DNA from: Herminiimonas contaminans
GTDB taxonomy: Bacteria; Pseudomonadota; Gammaproteobacteria; Burkholderiales; Burkholderiaceae_D
DNA: 64,000 bases
Assembly: GCF_015645465.1 (NCBI RefSeq)
Contig: NZ_JADOEL010000017.1
Location: forward strand, 20,502-84,501
Direction of reading: 5' to 3'
Made by a program: the position numbers and the translations under genes. Shown here one piece after another: positions 46,565 through 55,067 of the stretch. Positions within the stretch are counted from its first letter, which is position 1. Each line of letters begins with the position of its first letter. The notes under the pieces were generated by a model that did not search any database, had not been told where the DNA came from, and worked only from the letters and a program-made list of their open reading frames with translations.

Positions 46565-47007
46565 AACAAGATATAAAAGAACTTGTGTCTCGCTACATTG
46601 AGGAACATGGAGAAACTGCACTCATTCATGCTCTAAAAGTTGACCATATTGATGTCGAATCAGGAGTTCTAACAATCATTGTCAATGAAGGAATTCACCC
46701 ATTATCCAAGCATCACAAAAGAGGCGAATTGTTCATCGCATCTAGTGGCTCACTAGATTTCAGTAGCAAAGAATTAGCTGAAGAGGAATTCAAGAAAATA
46801 TTGAAGCGAGTGGCAATCAAACTTAAATCTCACTCGTGGGAAAAAGTATTTCTGGTGCCTTTTGGACCAGCAGTTTTATCAATGTTAATCAAAAATCTAG
46901 TCTATAAAATTTTATATATAGATACAATTGACGTACTTCATGCAGGAAATGGGAAACACTACGATATTGAAATTGATTTGCGAGAAATTGCTCTTTCCTT
47001 ACCTTAG
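46561..47007 (+). CDS. Unknown 148-residue protein co-translated with the Cap15-like gene
   Basis: Starts at a GTG overlapping the previous stop (GTGA), so it belongs to the same operon. I do not recognise the family with confidence. Residues 1-20 are helical, 21-70 look like strands (VDHIDVESGVLTIIVNEG), 75-95 a helix rich in Glu and Lys, and the end WEKVFLVPFGPAVLSMLIKN at about 97-116 followed by IDTIDVLHAG and a strand YDIEIDL looks like a Rossmann-type half unit. That final pattern is faintly like the last part of SAVED/CARF ligand-binding domains, though half their length. It shares the low G+C content of its partner and is likely inherited with it. Confidence 0.6.
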   Translation: MKQDIKELVSRYIEEHGETALIHALKVDHIDVESGVLTIIVNEGIHPLSKHHKRGELFIASSGSLDFSSKELAEEEFKKILKRVAIKLKSHSWEKVFLVPFGPAVLSMLIKNLVYKILYIDTIDVLHAGNGKHYDIEIDLREIALSLP

Positions 47008-47032
47008 CTATAAAAACTAACAATTAGCGAAG

Positions 47033-47488
47033 ATGAATGCTTTTATAGCCTTCCTCCACCACATAGCCTTCCTGGCCATCATGCTCACGCTGGCCTTCGA
47101 AATGCTATTGCTGAAGCAACCGCTAACACTCGCAACGGCAAAGAAAATCCAGCGCTACGACGCCATCTACGGCGTCGCCGCTGGCCTGATCCTGATCATC
47201 GGTGGTTTGCGTGTGATGTATTTTGAAAAAGGCGCGGATTATTACATGCATAGCGCGCCCTTCATTATCAAGATGGTGCTCTTCATCATCGTCGGCCTGA
47301 TCTCCATCCATCCGACCATGACTTTCCTGAAATGGAATAAGACGCTGAAGCAAGGCGTGGTGCCTGAGCTGACAGATACGCAGAGTCGCAAGCTGCGCGG
47401 CATTATCCATGCGGAACTGATGCTGCTGGGAGCAATGATTCTGTGTGCAGCGATGGCTGCCAAGGGCATAGGCTACTTCGGCTCATAA
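47033..47488 (+). CDS. DUF2214-family membrane protein
   Basis: A 151-residue inner-membrane protein with four helices (about residues 3-25, 45-62, 78-95, 128-146). The pattern FLHHIAFLAIMLTLAFEMLLLK at the start and YDAIYGVAAGLILIIGGLRV near 41-60, with conserved histidines and Arg, fits DUF2214, distantly related to CopD-type proteins. GC-rich codon use resumes here, which marks the right border of the AT-rich island only 25 bases after it. Confidence 0.85.
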   Translation: MNAFIAFLHHIAFLAIMLTLAFEMLLLKQPLTLATAKKIQRYDAIYGVAAGLILIIGGLRVMYFEKGADYYMHSAPFIIKMVLFIIVGLISIHPTMTFLKWNKTLKQGVVPELTDTQSRKLRGIIHAELMLLGAMILCAAMAAKGIGYFGS

Positions 47489-47502
47489 GTCACGCTGCAC
47501 AC

Positions 47503-47877
47503 ATGAAAATCGATCACGCCACCATCGTCACGCCGCAACTGGAAGCGGTACGCCTGTTTTTTTGCGATATCGTCGGACTCACGGCAGGCGAGCGCCCGCC
47601 TTTTGGCTTCGATGGTTACTGGCTGTATCACGACGGTAAAGCCGTGATCCATCTGATCAAGACCAATTCCGAACGACCACTGACGAAGTCACCTACACGC
47701 ATCGATCACATTGCGTTCAGAGTGGACAGTGCAGATGAGTGGAACAAGTTGATTGCGCGATTGCAGGCCGCCACCTACGAATACGAGTCGTCGGAAGTAC
47801 CCGCTACCGGTGAGCGACAATTGTTCGTCGTACCGACGCCGGGCGTGATGATAGAGTTTGTGACGGCGGCTGCTTAA
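47503..47877 (+). CDS. VOC (glyoxalase/bleomycin-resistance) family protein
   Basis: A 124-residue VOC-fold protein beginning MKIDHATIVTPQLEAVRLFFCDIVGL, with a second paired-module motif RIDHIAFRVDS near 66-76 and LFVVPTPGVMIEF near 107-119. The His and Glu residues at these positions are the usual metal ligands. The substrate is unknown. I use the ATG at 47503, 15 bases after the DUF2214 gene; a longer frame begins inside that gene. Confidence 0.88.
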   Translation: MKIDHATIVTPQLEAVRLFFCDIVGLTAGERPPFGFDGYWLYHDGKAVIHLIKTNSERPLTKSPTRIDHIAFRVDSADEWNKLIARLQAATYEYESSEVPATGERQLFVVPTPGVMIEFVTAAA

Positions 47878-47879
47878 GA

Positions 47880-48836
47880 CTACTTTTTAGATTTATCTTT
47901 TCCATTCTTGGGCACGCCTAATACCTGCCCCAGCGGTTGGATCGCTCGTATGGTGTCAAGGAAGAAACGCAGACGCGCCGGATAGTAACGCGCATGCGGA
48001 TACACCAGATATACCGGCAAAGGCGGTGCACGCCAGTCAGGGACCAGATGCAACAAGCGTCCTTGCGCAATGTCATCCGCCACCAGCCAGCCCGAAATAA
48101 TCCCCACACCCAAACCCGACGCAACTGCAGTACGCAAGGCATACAGGCTATCGGTACTCATGCGCGGCTTGATCGAGAATGCATGCTCTGCACTATCGGA
48201 TTGCCGTGTCAGCACGACCTCTTCGCGATAGAAGGTACGAAACGCCAGCCACGGGAAATTGTGCAAGTCATCAACCGTTAGCGACGATTTCCCAGACACC
48301 AACTGCGGCGAGGCCACCACGATGCGCGGCACATCAAACAACTTGATCGCCACCACCGAAGGATTGTCGACCACACCCACCTGAATCGCACAGTCGATGC
48401 CTTCGGCAATGAAATCAGGATGCCTGTCATGCAGCATCCACTCCACTGCCACACGCGGATAGCGTTCAAGGTACTCAGCCAGCGGCTTGATCAAGTGTTC
48501 CTGCCCGAAAGCATGCGGCACCAGCACGCGCAAAGTACCTTCCGGCTCATCCTGCGTACCGCGCAAGTCTGCTTCCATTACTTTCCAGTTATCCAGCAAG
48601 TCCTTCGCATGTGCGTAGCAACGCTCACCGTCTTCGGTCAGCTTCATCACATGTGTAGAGCGTTGTAACAGCCGCAAACTAAGGCTGCGCTCCAGCGCCT
48701 GCAAGCGACGGCTGACCGTGGGCTGGCTGGTTTTGAGTTGCTCGGCAGCGGCCGACAGACTACCCGCCTCAACGATGCGGACAAAGGTTTGCATCAGCTC
48801 GATGCGGTCTACGCCTGGATTTCCGGATTCTTTCAT
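47880..48836 (-). CDS. LysR-family transcriptional regulator
   Basis: A 318-residue LysR regulator. The N-terminal winged helix (MQTFVRIVEAGSLSAAAEQLKTSQPTVSRRLQALERSL over about residues 14-51) is followed by a coinducer-binding domain (ALR.. to the end). The C-terminal tail is Lys-rich. It is divergent from the MFS exporter gene at 48932, the usual arrangement for a LysR protein and its target; it could regulate that gene and itself. Confidence 0.93.
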   Translation of the reverse strand: MKESGNPGVDRIELMQTFVRIVEAGSLSAAAEQLKTSQPTVSRRLQALERSLSLRLLQRSTHVMKLTEDGERCYAHAKDLLDNWKVMEADLRGTQDEPEGTLRVLVPHAFGQEHLIKPLAEYLERYPRVAVEWMLHDRHPDFIAEGIDCAIQVGVVDNPSVVAIKLFDVPRIVVASPQLVSGKSSLTVDDLHNFPWLAFRTFYREEVVLTRQSDSAEHAFSIKPRMSTDSLYALRTAVASGLGVGIISGWLVADDIAQGRLLHLVPDWRAPPLPVYLVYPHARYYPARLRFFLDTIRAIQPLGQVLGVPKNGKDKSKK

Positions 48837-48931
48837 ACGTTAAGCGTATAACAAATCTACGTTTTAGGCCACTACCACACCTTAAACGCATAGCGGAGAA
48901 TCCGTCCTGTCGCTAATAACAAGGAATTCTG

Positions 48932-50143
48932 ATGTTACTCACTCAATCCACCCATACACAGGTCGAGAAAGCCGCCCTGCCCGCACCGCTGATCCTGCTG
49001 CTGGCTACCGGCGCCGGTCTGAGCGTCGCTTCGCTTTACTACAGCCAGCCTATGCTGGGCGTCCTCGGCGCCGACATACACGCCAGCGACCGCATGATAG
49101 GCCTGGTACCTACACTGACCCAGCTCGGTTATGCACTCGGCATTTTGCTGCTGGCACCGCTGGGCGATCGCTACGACAGGCGCACCATCATCCTGATCAA
49201 GGCAGCTTTGCTCGCGCTGGCTTTACTCTCCAGCGGTCTCGCTCCCGGCATCATGTGGTTGCTGGCCAGCAGCCTGGTGATCGGCCTGACGGCGACGATG
49301 GCACAGGACATCGTGCCGGCTGCAGCCACGCTCGCACCTGAATCGCATCGCGGCAAGATAGTTGGCACGGTGATGACGGGTCTATTGCTCGGCATCTTGT
49401 TGTCACGCGTTATCAGCGGCTTTGGTGCGGAAGAATTCGGCTGGCGCTCGGTCTATATCGCCGCATCGGTAGGCGTTGCGATGATTGCGGTTGCCACATG
49501 GCGCGGCTTGCCACGCTTCCAGCCCACCACGCAATTGGCTTACGGTGAATTGCTCGGTTCCATGGTGCAGTTGTGGCGTCGTCACCCTGCGCTGCGTCAG
49601 GCAGCTTTGGCACAAGGCTTACTGGCACTCGGCTTTAGCGCATTCTGGTCGACACTGGCAGTGATGTTGCATGGCGCGCCTTTCCATCTGGGTAGTGCTG
49701 CGGCGGGCTCCTTTGGCCTGGCAGGTGCAGCTGGCGCGTTGGCTGCGCCATTGGCTGGCAAGCTGGCAGACAAACGCGGCCCTGAGTTGGTGACACGTCT
49801 GGGTGCTGCTCTGGGAGCGATATCGTTTGCAGTGATGCTGCTCGCACCCAGCTTGCCTACTCATATGCAACTGGCTTTGCTGGTGATTGCGACGATCGGT
49901 TTTGATCTGGGTGTGCAAGCGACACTGGTTGCACATCAGACCATCGTCTACAGCATAGAACCCGGCGCACGCAGCCGTTTGAATGCATTGCTGTTCACCG
50001 GCATGTTCATCGGTATGTCCAGCGGTGCGGCACTCGGTAGTTTGTTGTTGTCGCAGTTTGGCTGGGCCGGTGTAGTGGTGCTGGCGACTGTATCTTCACT
50101 GGCAGCATTGGCAGTGCGCATGCTGGGTAGCAATAAACGCTAA
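48932..50143 (+). CDS. MFS efflux transporter
   Basis: A 403-residue major facilitator with twelve helices. The motif-A loop LLAPLGDRYDRRTIILI near residues 73-89 and the second half-repeat loop PLAGKLADKRGPELVTRLG near 270-288 are clear. Small aromatic and Gly-rich helices fit drug or sugar efflux families such as YnfM/AraJ-like. It is divergent from a LysR gene that may sense its substrate, and ends in a terminator. Confidence 0.93.
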   Translation: MLLTQSTHTQVEKAALPAPLILLLATGAGLSVASLYYSQPMLGVLGADIHASDRMIGLVPTLTQLGYALGILLLAPLGDRYDRRTIILIKAALLALALLSSGLAPGIMWLLASSLVIGLTATMAQDIVPAAATLAPESHRGKIVGTVMTGLLLGILLSRVISGFGAEEFGWRSVYIAASVGVAMIAVATWRGLPRFQPTTQLAYGELLGSMVQLWRRHPALRQAALAQGLLALGFSAFWSTLAVMLHGAPFHLGSAAAGSFGLAGAAGALAAPLAGKLADKRGPELVTRLGAALGAISFAVMLLAPSLPTHMQLALLVIATIGFDLGVQATLVAHQTIVYSIEPGARSRLNALLFTGMFIGMSSGAALGSLLLSQFGWAGVVVLATVSSLAALAVRMLGSNKR

Positions 50144-50184
50144 AACCTGAAGTCCGGCATCAGATCAGTTAGGATGTCGCATCC

Positions 50185-50224
50185 ATGTCCGCTATCGCGT
50201 TTGAACGGGTAGCGGACATTTTTG
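50185..50224 (+). terminator. Terminator after the MFS gene
   Basis: ATGTCCGCTA (50185-50194) pairs perfectly with TAGCGGACAT (50210-50219) around a 15-base loop, followed by a T-run. Confidence 0.82.
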
Positions 50225-50242
50225 CATATTCCTAACTGAAAC

Positions 50243-50635
50243 ATGACCATGACTACATTCAAGAATATCGTTCTCTATACCGACACTGACGGCTACGCCA
50301 AATTCCGCGAAGCAGATATTGCACTGCCAGGCGGCTCACCTAAAGCACTGCTATCCGATCTGATTCCTTCCGGCGGCTTCCAGGTACGACACAGTCCGCC
50401 CGGCGTGAGCAGCGATTTTCATTGCACGACGACAGCGCAATGGCTGGTGGTACTCAGTGGTGAAATGGAAATCGGTTTGCGCGATGGCAGCAAGCGCGTG
50501 TTCAAGGCTGGCGATCATTTCTTTTCGAATGACCTGGTGCCTGCGGGTGTGGAATTCGATGACAAGGTACACGGCCATAGCAGCCGTGTGCTGGGCGATA
50601 CACCGCTGACGACTTTGTTTGTGCGTACCGCATAA
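50243..50635 (+). CDS. Cupin-domain protein
   Basis: A 130-residue single-domain cupin. The first motif region is FHCTTTAQWLVVLSGEMEIGLRDG at about residues 58-81, and the second GDHFFSNDLVPAG at about 91-103; the first motif keeps His and the second lost the usual final histidine, so metal binding is uncertain. The start may be the first ATG or the in-frame ATG two codons on. It lies between the MFS gene and the beta-lactamase gene on the same strand; its function is not known. Confidence 0.82.
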   Translation: MTMTTFKNIVLYTDTDGYAKFREADIALPGGSPKALLSDLIPSGGFQVRHSPPGVSSDFHCTTTAQWLVVLSGEMEIGLRDGSKRVFKAGDHFFSNDLVPAGVEFDDKVHGHSSRVLGDTPLTTLFVRTA

Positions 50636-50671
50636 AGACCATCGCGTATAAAAACTGACTGGTTCACGATC

Positions 50672-51571
50672 ATGCTTACCTCCTCCCGTCGTCGCTCACT
50701 TTTACTGGCCGCGATTGCCACACCGCTTACAGGCCTGCACTTGCCCATCCATGCAAGCAATCAAAAAATCTCGCGCCAGACTGCACAGGAAGAATTGAAG
50801 AAAATAGAAGCACGCTCCGGTGGGCGGCTGGGTGTCTCGGCTATCAATATGGCGACCGATAATCGCGTTGAGTATCGAGCTGAAGAACGCTTCCCTTTCT
50901 GCAGCACCTTCAAGGTCATGGTTGCGGCGGCTATCCTGCAAAGAAGTACGAGCGACGCATCGTTGCTGCAAAAGCGTAACCACTACAAAAAAGAGGACAC
51001 GGATAAATCAGGCTACGCGCCCGTCACGCAAAAACATCTGGCAGACGGCATGACAGTAAGCGAGTTATGCGCAGCGACCTTACAGTACAGCGACAACGCA
51101 GCGGCGAATTTCCTGATGAAGGAACTGGGCGGTCCCGCTGCCATCACCGCTTACATGCGATCGATAGGCGACAACGTATTCCGCCTGGACCGCTGGGAGC
51201 CGGAATTGAATACGGCAGTACCTGGTGATGAACGCGATACGTCCACACCTGCAGCGATGGAAAGTAGCCTGGAGAAGTTGGCCTTAGGTAGTGCTTTGCC
51301 ACAAGCGCAACGCGAACAATTAATGAGCTGGCTGAAAGGCAATACGACCGGCGGCAAACGCATGCTGGCCGGTGTACCCAGAGGCTGGCAAGTCGCTGAT
51401 AAAACCGGCACCGGTTCCTACGGCACAACCAATGATATCGGCATACTCTTGCCACCCGGTGGCGGTGCGTTGGTGACTGCTATTTACTTTACGCAAAACG
51501 GCAAGGACGCAGCACCACGTGAAGACGTCATTGTATCTGCCACGCGCATCGTGGTTGCGGCTTTAAGCTAG
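50672..51571 (+). CDS. Class A beta-lactamase
   Basis: A 299-residue serine beta-lactamase precursor with a Tat-like signal (SSRRRSLLLAA) ending near HAS at residue 29. All class A motifs are present: S78-T-F-K81, SDN in YSDNAAANF near 150, the omega-loop EPELN near 184 with the general-base glutamate, and KTGTGSYG near 250. A Cys just before the serine (Cys77, Ambler 69) is present, but the usual Ambler 238 partner is Gly, so the disulfide of the KPC/NMC-A carbapenemases is absent. GC content equals that of the neighbours, so it looks like an intrinsic chromosomal enzyme. Spectrum cannot be told from sequence. Confidence 0.95.
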   Translation: MLTSSRRRSLLLAAIATPLTGLHLPIHASNQKISRQTAQEELKKIEARSGGRLGVSAINMATDNRVEYRAEERFPFCSTFKVMVAAAILQRSTSDASLLQKRNHYKKEDTDKSGYAPVTQKHLADGMTVSELCAATLQYSDNAAANFLMKELGGPAAITAYMRSIGDNVFRLDRWEPELNTAVPGDERDTSTPAAMESSLEKLALGSALPQAQREQLMSWLKGNTTGGKRMLAGVPRGWQVADKTGTGSYGTTNDIGILLPPGGGALVTAIYFTQNGKDAAPREDVIVSATRIVVAALS

Positions 51572-51609
51572 GGGAAGAACGATAAGGAGCGGACAGACCA
51601 GACATCATC

Positions 51610-51686
51610 TGGTCGGGGTGAGAGGATTCGAACCTCCGGCTCCTGCGTCCCGAACGCAGTACTCTACCAGGCTGAGCTACACCCCG
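51610..51686 (-). tRNA. tRNA-Pro (anticodon CGG)
   Basis: A complete 77-base cloverleaf on the minus strand. The acceptor stem is CGGGGTG with CACCCCG. The anticodon stem-loop CTGCG-TTCGGGA-CGCAG gives anticodon CGG, which reads CCG. The T-loop is GGTTCGAATCC, and CCA is encoded. A 6-bp inverted repeat (ACCAGA at 51597-51602 with TCTGGT at 51608-51613) spans the CCA end and may influence 3' processing. No integrase or attachment duplication is seen beside it. Confidence 0.96.
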
Positions 51687-51849
51687 ACATGAACTGGAAC
51701 TTTGACAGTAATTTTAGTTTAGCCAATTTGCCGAAATTTGGCGATATGGGCTGAGGACTTTTGCCTAATGACCGTAAAAAACGGGGGCAAAAAGCAAGCT
51801 CTGCGCGCAAGCATTATCATATGGGCTTGACCGCAAACCCGCCTCCATC

Positions 51850-52494
51850 ATGACGCTCTCCCTCTGGCTTACTTTCCTGATCGCCGCCATCCTGATCGCT
51901 ATCACGCCCGGCTCCGGCGCTATTTTGTCGATGTCGCATGGACTGGCATATGGAGTACGCAAAACCACCGCGTCCATACTCGGTTTGCAACTCGGTTTGA
52001 TTTTCCTGCTGACGGTCGCCGGTGCGGGTGTCGGCTCGCTGTTGCTGGCTTCGGAGATGGCTTTCAATATCGTCAAGACGATAGGCGCGTTTTACCTGAT
52101 CTATCTCGGCATTAGCCAGTGGCGCGCCAAGGTGGTACTTGCACCAGAGATGCAGACACAGGCGGCGCACAACATGGTGCCGAGTTTTCAAAAACGCTTT
52201 TTGCATGGATTGCTGACGAACGTCACCAATCCGAAAGGCGTGATTTTTATGGTGGCGGTACTGCCGCAATTTATCGTCAAGGATGCGCCGCTGCTGCCGC
52301 AACTGCTGATCCTCGGCCTCACCATTTGCGTGATCGATATCATCGTGATGCATGGCTATGCAGTGGCCGCTTCGTCGATGCAGCGCTTTTTCCGCAACAC
52401 CCATGCGGTGAAGAAGCAAAATCGCTTCTTTGGCGGCCTCTTCATCGCCATCGGTACCGGCCTGTTTTTCGTCAAACGCGGACCTGTCACGTAA
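51850..52494 (+). CDS. LysE/RhtB-family amino acid exporter
   Basis: A 214-residue inner-membrane exporter with about six helices. The family signature ITPGSGAILSMSHGLAYGVRKTTASILGLQLG is at about residues 18-49, and FLHGLLTNVTNPKGVIFMVAVLPQFI at about 117-142. Members export basic or neutral amino acids or homoserine lactones; the substrate here is unknown. It lies downstream of tRNA-Pro on the opposite strand. Confidence 0.93.
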   Translation: MTLSLWLTFLIAAILIAITPGSGAILSMSHGLAYGVRKTTASILGLQLGLIFLLTVAGAGVGSLLLASEMAFNIVKTIGAFYLIYLGISQWRAKVVLAPEMQTQAAHNMVPSFQKRFLHGLLTNVTNPKGVIFMVAVLPQFIVKDAPLLPQLLILGLTICVIDIIVMHGYAVAASSMQRFFRNTHAVKKQNRFFGGLFIAIGTGLFFVKRGPVT

Positions 52495-52684
52495 TGATCA
52501 CGTCAGGCTTCTTCATTACAATGTCGTCTTGATGTCGCCGCGCAAGCGGCTACAGTACAAGCAACGATAACTCATACTTCAGCGCCTGCCCTTACCAAGT
52601 CAGGCGCAGTTCTTGCGTTACGGTTGGTAGTGCCGAACAACGGCACGACTGACTTCCCCTACTCCATTACCGTTGGAAAGATAC

Positions 52685-53086
52685 ATGGACCTGACTACGC
52701 CCGCCCTGCTGTTCCCCGCCATTTCACTGCTGCTATTGGCCTATACCAATCGCTTCCTGGTCATCGCGCAACTGATCCGCCAGCTCCACGTCAAGTATCA
52801 GGAGCGCGCGCACGATGTCGTGCTGCGCCAGATCGCCAACCTGCGGGTACGCGTGATGCTGATCCGTCGCATGCAGGAAATGGGCGTCGGTTCATTTATC
52901 CTGTGTGCACTGTCGATGTTCCTGGTTTTCATCAAGCTTATTTTTATCGCGCAAGTGATCTTCGGCTTCAGCATTTTCATGCTGGTGCTGTCGCTGCTGG
53001 TATCGCTCTATGAAATTGTGATCAGCACCAAGGCGATCGAGATCGAGATGGAAGATATGGTGCAAAACCTGAAAGACCAGGATTAA
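52685..53086 (+). CDS. DUF2721-family membrane protein
   Basis: A 133-residue membrane protein with helices at about residues 7-27, 65-84 and 85-108. PALLFPAISLLLLAYTNRFLVIAQLIRQLH at the start and the RRMQEMGVGSFILCALSMFLVFI segment near 62-84 match DUF2721. Function unknown. The ATG at 52685 is used rather than a start 12 bases upstream; its charged C-terminal tail suggests a cytoplasmic coiled segment. Confidence 0.85.
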   Translation: MDLTTPALLFPAISLLLLAYTNRFLVIAQLIRQLHVKYQERAHDVVLRQIANLRVRVMLIRRMQEMGVGSFILCALSMFLVFIKLIFIAQVIFGFSIFMLVLSLLVSLYEIVISTKAIEIEMEDMVQNLKDQD

Positions 53087-53157
53087 GGGCAATCCCGACG
53101 GCGCACGTGGTAAAGTTTGCGCCGTACTTCCTGTCACTCATATCCGTCCCGACTTAC

Positions 53158-53550
53158 ATGCCGCCTACCCTGCCTATCGCTAAAAATGTCTTTGGCGAAC
53201 CCCTGGTTCCCTGCTCGTTCAAGCCACTCACCGGTTACTTCCGTGACGGCTGCTGCAAGACCAATGAAGACGATGTCGGCACGCACATTATTTGCACCGT
53301 CATGAGCGCCACCTTCCTGGTATTCAGCAAGGCATGCGGCAATGATTTATCCACCCCGCGCCCGGAATGGAACTTCCCCGGACTGAAACCCGGCGATCAA
53401 TGGTGTTTATGTGCCAGTCGCTGGGTAGAGGCGTGGCGCGCTGGTGTCGCCCCGAAAGTGGTGCTGGAAAGCACCAATCAAAAAGTACTGGAAATGGTCA
53501 GCCTCGATGATTTGCGCAAACATGCGTTTGCACTGCGCGAAGACGATTAA
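53158..53550 (+). CDS. DUF2237-family protein
   Basis: A 130-residue soluble protein that matches DUF2237: NVFGEPLVPCSFKPLTGYFRDGCC at about residues 10-33, THIICTVMSATFLVFSKACGNDLSTP near 42-67, and PGDQWCLCASRWVEAWRAGVAP near 79-100. Several conserved cysteines hint at metal binding, but the function is unknown. I use the ATG at 53158, since the upstream 17 codons do not match the family N-terminus. Confidence 0.9.
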   Translation: MPPTLPIAKNVFGEPLVPCSFKPLTGYFRDGCCKTNEDDVGTHIICTVMSATFLVFSKACGNDLSTPRPEWNFPGLKPGDQWCLCASRWVEAWRAGVAPKVVLESTNQKVLEMVSLDDLRKHAFALREDD

Positions 53551-53749
53551 ATCCGGCTCCTAAGGCGCGCCGCCCGACAGCTTGCGGCATGAATACGACG
53601 TTACTTTGCCAATAAGGCAACTAAAGTGACGATTGTTATCGTATTTGACAATAGTTCTCATTGTTTCCATAGAGAATCCGTTAAAATCCTTACCAAGCTG
53701 CAATCTTATTCAAGACACGACTTATCTTCGCGGATCGTCACGCAAAAGT

Positions 53750-54889
53750 ATGGATTCGTTAACTGCTGGCATCGCGTTAATCCTTGTGCAATTCTGTATT
53801 GCACTGGTGATGGCCGGGGTTTTTTATACCACTCCCTCAGAAAAATGCACCAAGTACTGGGCTTTGTCCGGTGCCTGGATCGCTTTCGGCATACTCATAG
53901 CCATCGTCAATAATCGTCTGCACCGCCCCGCCTTCATCCTCAACGGCACCGGCGCGGTAGTAATCGGATTGATTTTCCAGTGGCATGGGATACGCGCCTT
54001 TTACAAAAAACCACCGCAAAAGTGGGGCTGGATTATCTGCATCGTCTTTGTTTGCATACTGGCGATGCTCTTCATGCTGGGTGCCAACTTCCAGCAACGC
54101 TCCATCCTGATTTCGGTCACAGTCCTGACCCTGCTCGGCCTTAGCCTGCATGCAGTCTGGCGCGGCCAACAAGGGCCACCGAAGACTTTTGTGCAGGCAC
54201 TGGTGCTCGGTGCCATCGTGTTGCTGATGATAGGGAATGTGCTGCGTATCACGATTGCCTCGCTGCAGATCATGGGCACGCTGCCGATGGAACGCTCGGG
54301 CTTCGAGATTGCGGTCGCCTATATGATTCCGACGGTAGGCACGGTGCTGTTTTCCATCGGCCTCCTGCTGCTCTACTTTGAGCGTACCGTCGAGGAGAAC
54401 CGCCATCTCGCGACCCATGATGAACTCAGCAAATTACTGAACCGCCGCGCCATCGTGTCGGCAGGTGAATACAGCCTCGCTTCAGCCTCGCGTCTCGGGC
54501 ATGAGCTGACGATCGCCTTTATCGATATCGATATGTTCAAGTACTTTAATGACAAATTCGGCCATGCCGCAGGCGATACCGTGATCCAGGATGTGGCTGC
54601 CATCCTGCAGCAAACCTGCCGCACCATCGATCTGGTCGGTCGTTATGGCGGCGAGGAATTCCTCATCATCCTGCCCGGCGTGAATCGCGATGATGCTGCC
54701 CTGGTCGGACAACGCCTGGTTGATGCAGTACGCAAGTATCGCTTCCTCGGCACGCACCCGGTCACGATCAGCGCTGGTCTGACCACCTTGCCCAAGACTG
54801 AAGTGTGCACCTGGGATCAACTGGTACGACGGGCGGATGCTGCCCTGTATGAAGCCAAGGGCCTGGGGCGTAATCGCTACGCGGCATAA
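53750..54889 (+). CDS. Membrane diguanylate cyclase (GGDEF)
   Basis: A 379-residue diguanylate cyclase with about six N-terminal helices (about residues 4-200, MASE-like sensor) and a C-terminal GGDEF domain. The catalytic motif is GGEEF near residue 300, preceded by DIDMFKYFNDKFGHAAGD near 262. The intact GGEEF form suggests active synthesis of cyclic di-GMP. I use the ATG at 53750; the frame upstream is long but has no domain. It heads the signalling cluster up to 57235. Confidence 0.9.
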   Translation: MDSLTAGIALILVQFCIALVMAGVFYTTPSEKCTKYWALSGAWIAFGILIAIVNNRLHRPAFILNGTGAVVIGLIFQWHGIRAFYKKPPQKWGWIICIVFVCILAMLFMLGANFQQRSILISVTVLTLLGLSLHAVWRGQQGPPKTFVQALVLGAIVLLMIGNVLRITIASLQIMGTLPMERSGFEIAVAYMIPTVGTVLFSIGLLLLYFERTVEENRHLATHDELSKLLNRRAIVSAGEYSLASASRLGHELTIAFIDIDMFKYFNDKFGHAAGDTVIQDVAAILQQTCRTIDLVGRYGGEEFLIILPGVNRDDAALVGQRLVDAVRKYRFLGTHPVTISAGLTTLPKTEVCTWDQLVRRADAALYEAKGLGRNRYAA

Positions 54890-55067
54890 ATTCCTTGCCT
54901 TTCTTCCATCACAAGCCCACCCTGTAGGACATGCAAATGATGTGGTTTGACTGCACGCTTATCTGCGCCAATTTTGCCTATAAAACATCACATTTATTTC
55001 CTCGTGGATACATCTTGCGGCCGATGGTAAGCTAATCAGCAGAAACCAAACAAAAGAGGCAGACATA

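Noticed and set aside
45953..47007. A complete CBASS operon
   Set aside because: No CD-NTase, Cap2/Cap3 or HORMA/TRIP13 gene is present within several kilobases. Only the possible effector-like gene and its partner are seen, so this is reported as a lead, not as CBASS.
50672..51571. Carbapenemase call for the beta-lactamase
   Set aside because: The Cys at Ambler 69 is present, but Ambler 238 is Gly, so the typical disulfide is missing and activity cannot be inferred.
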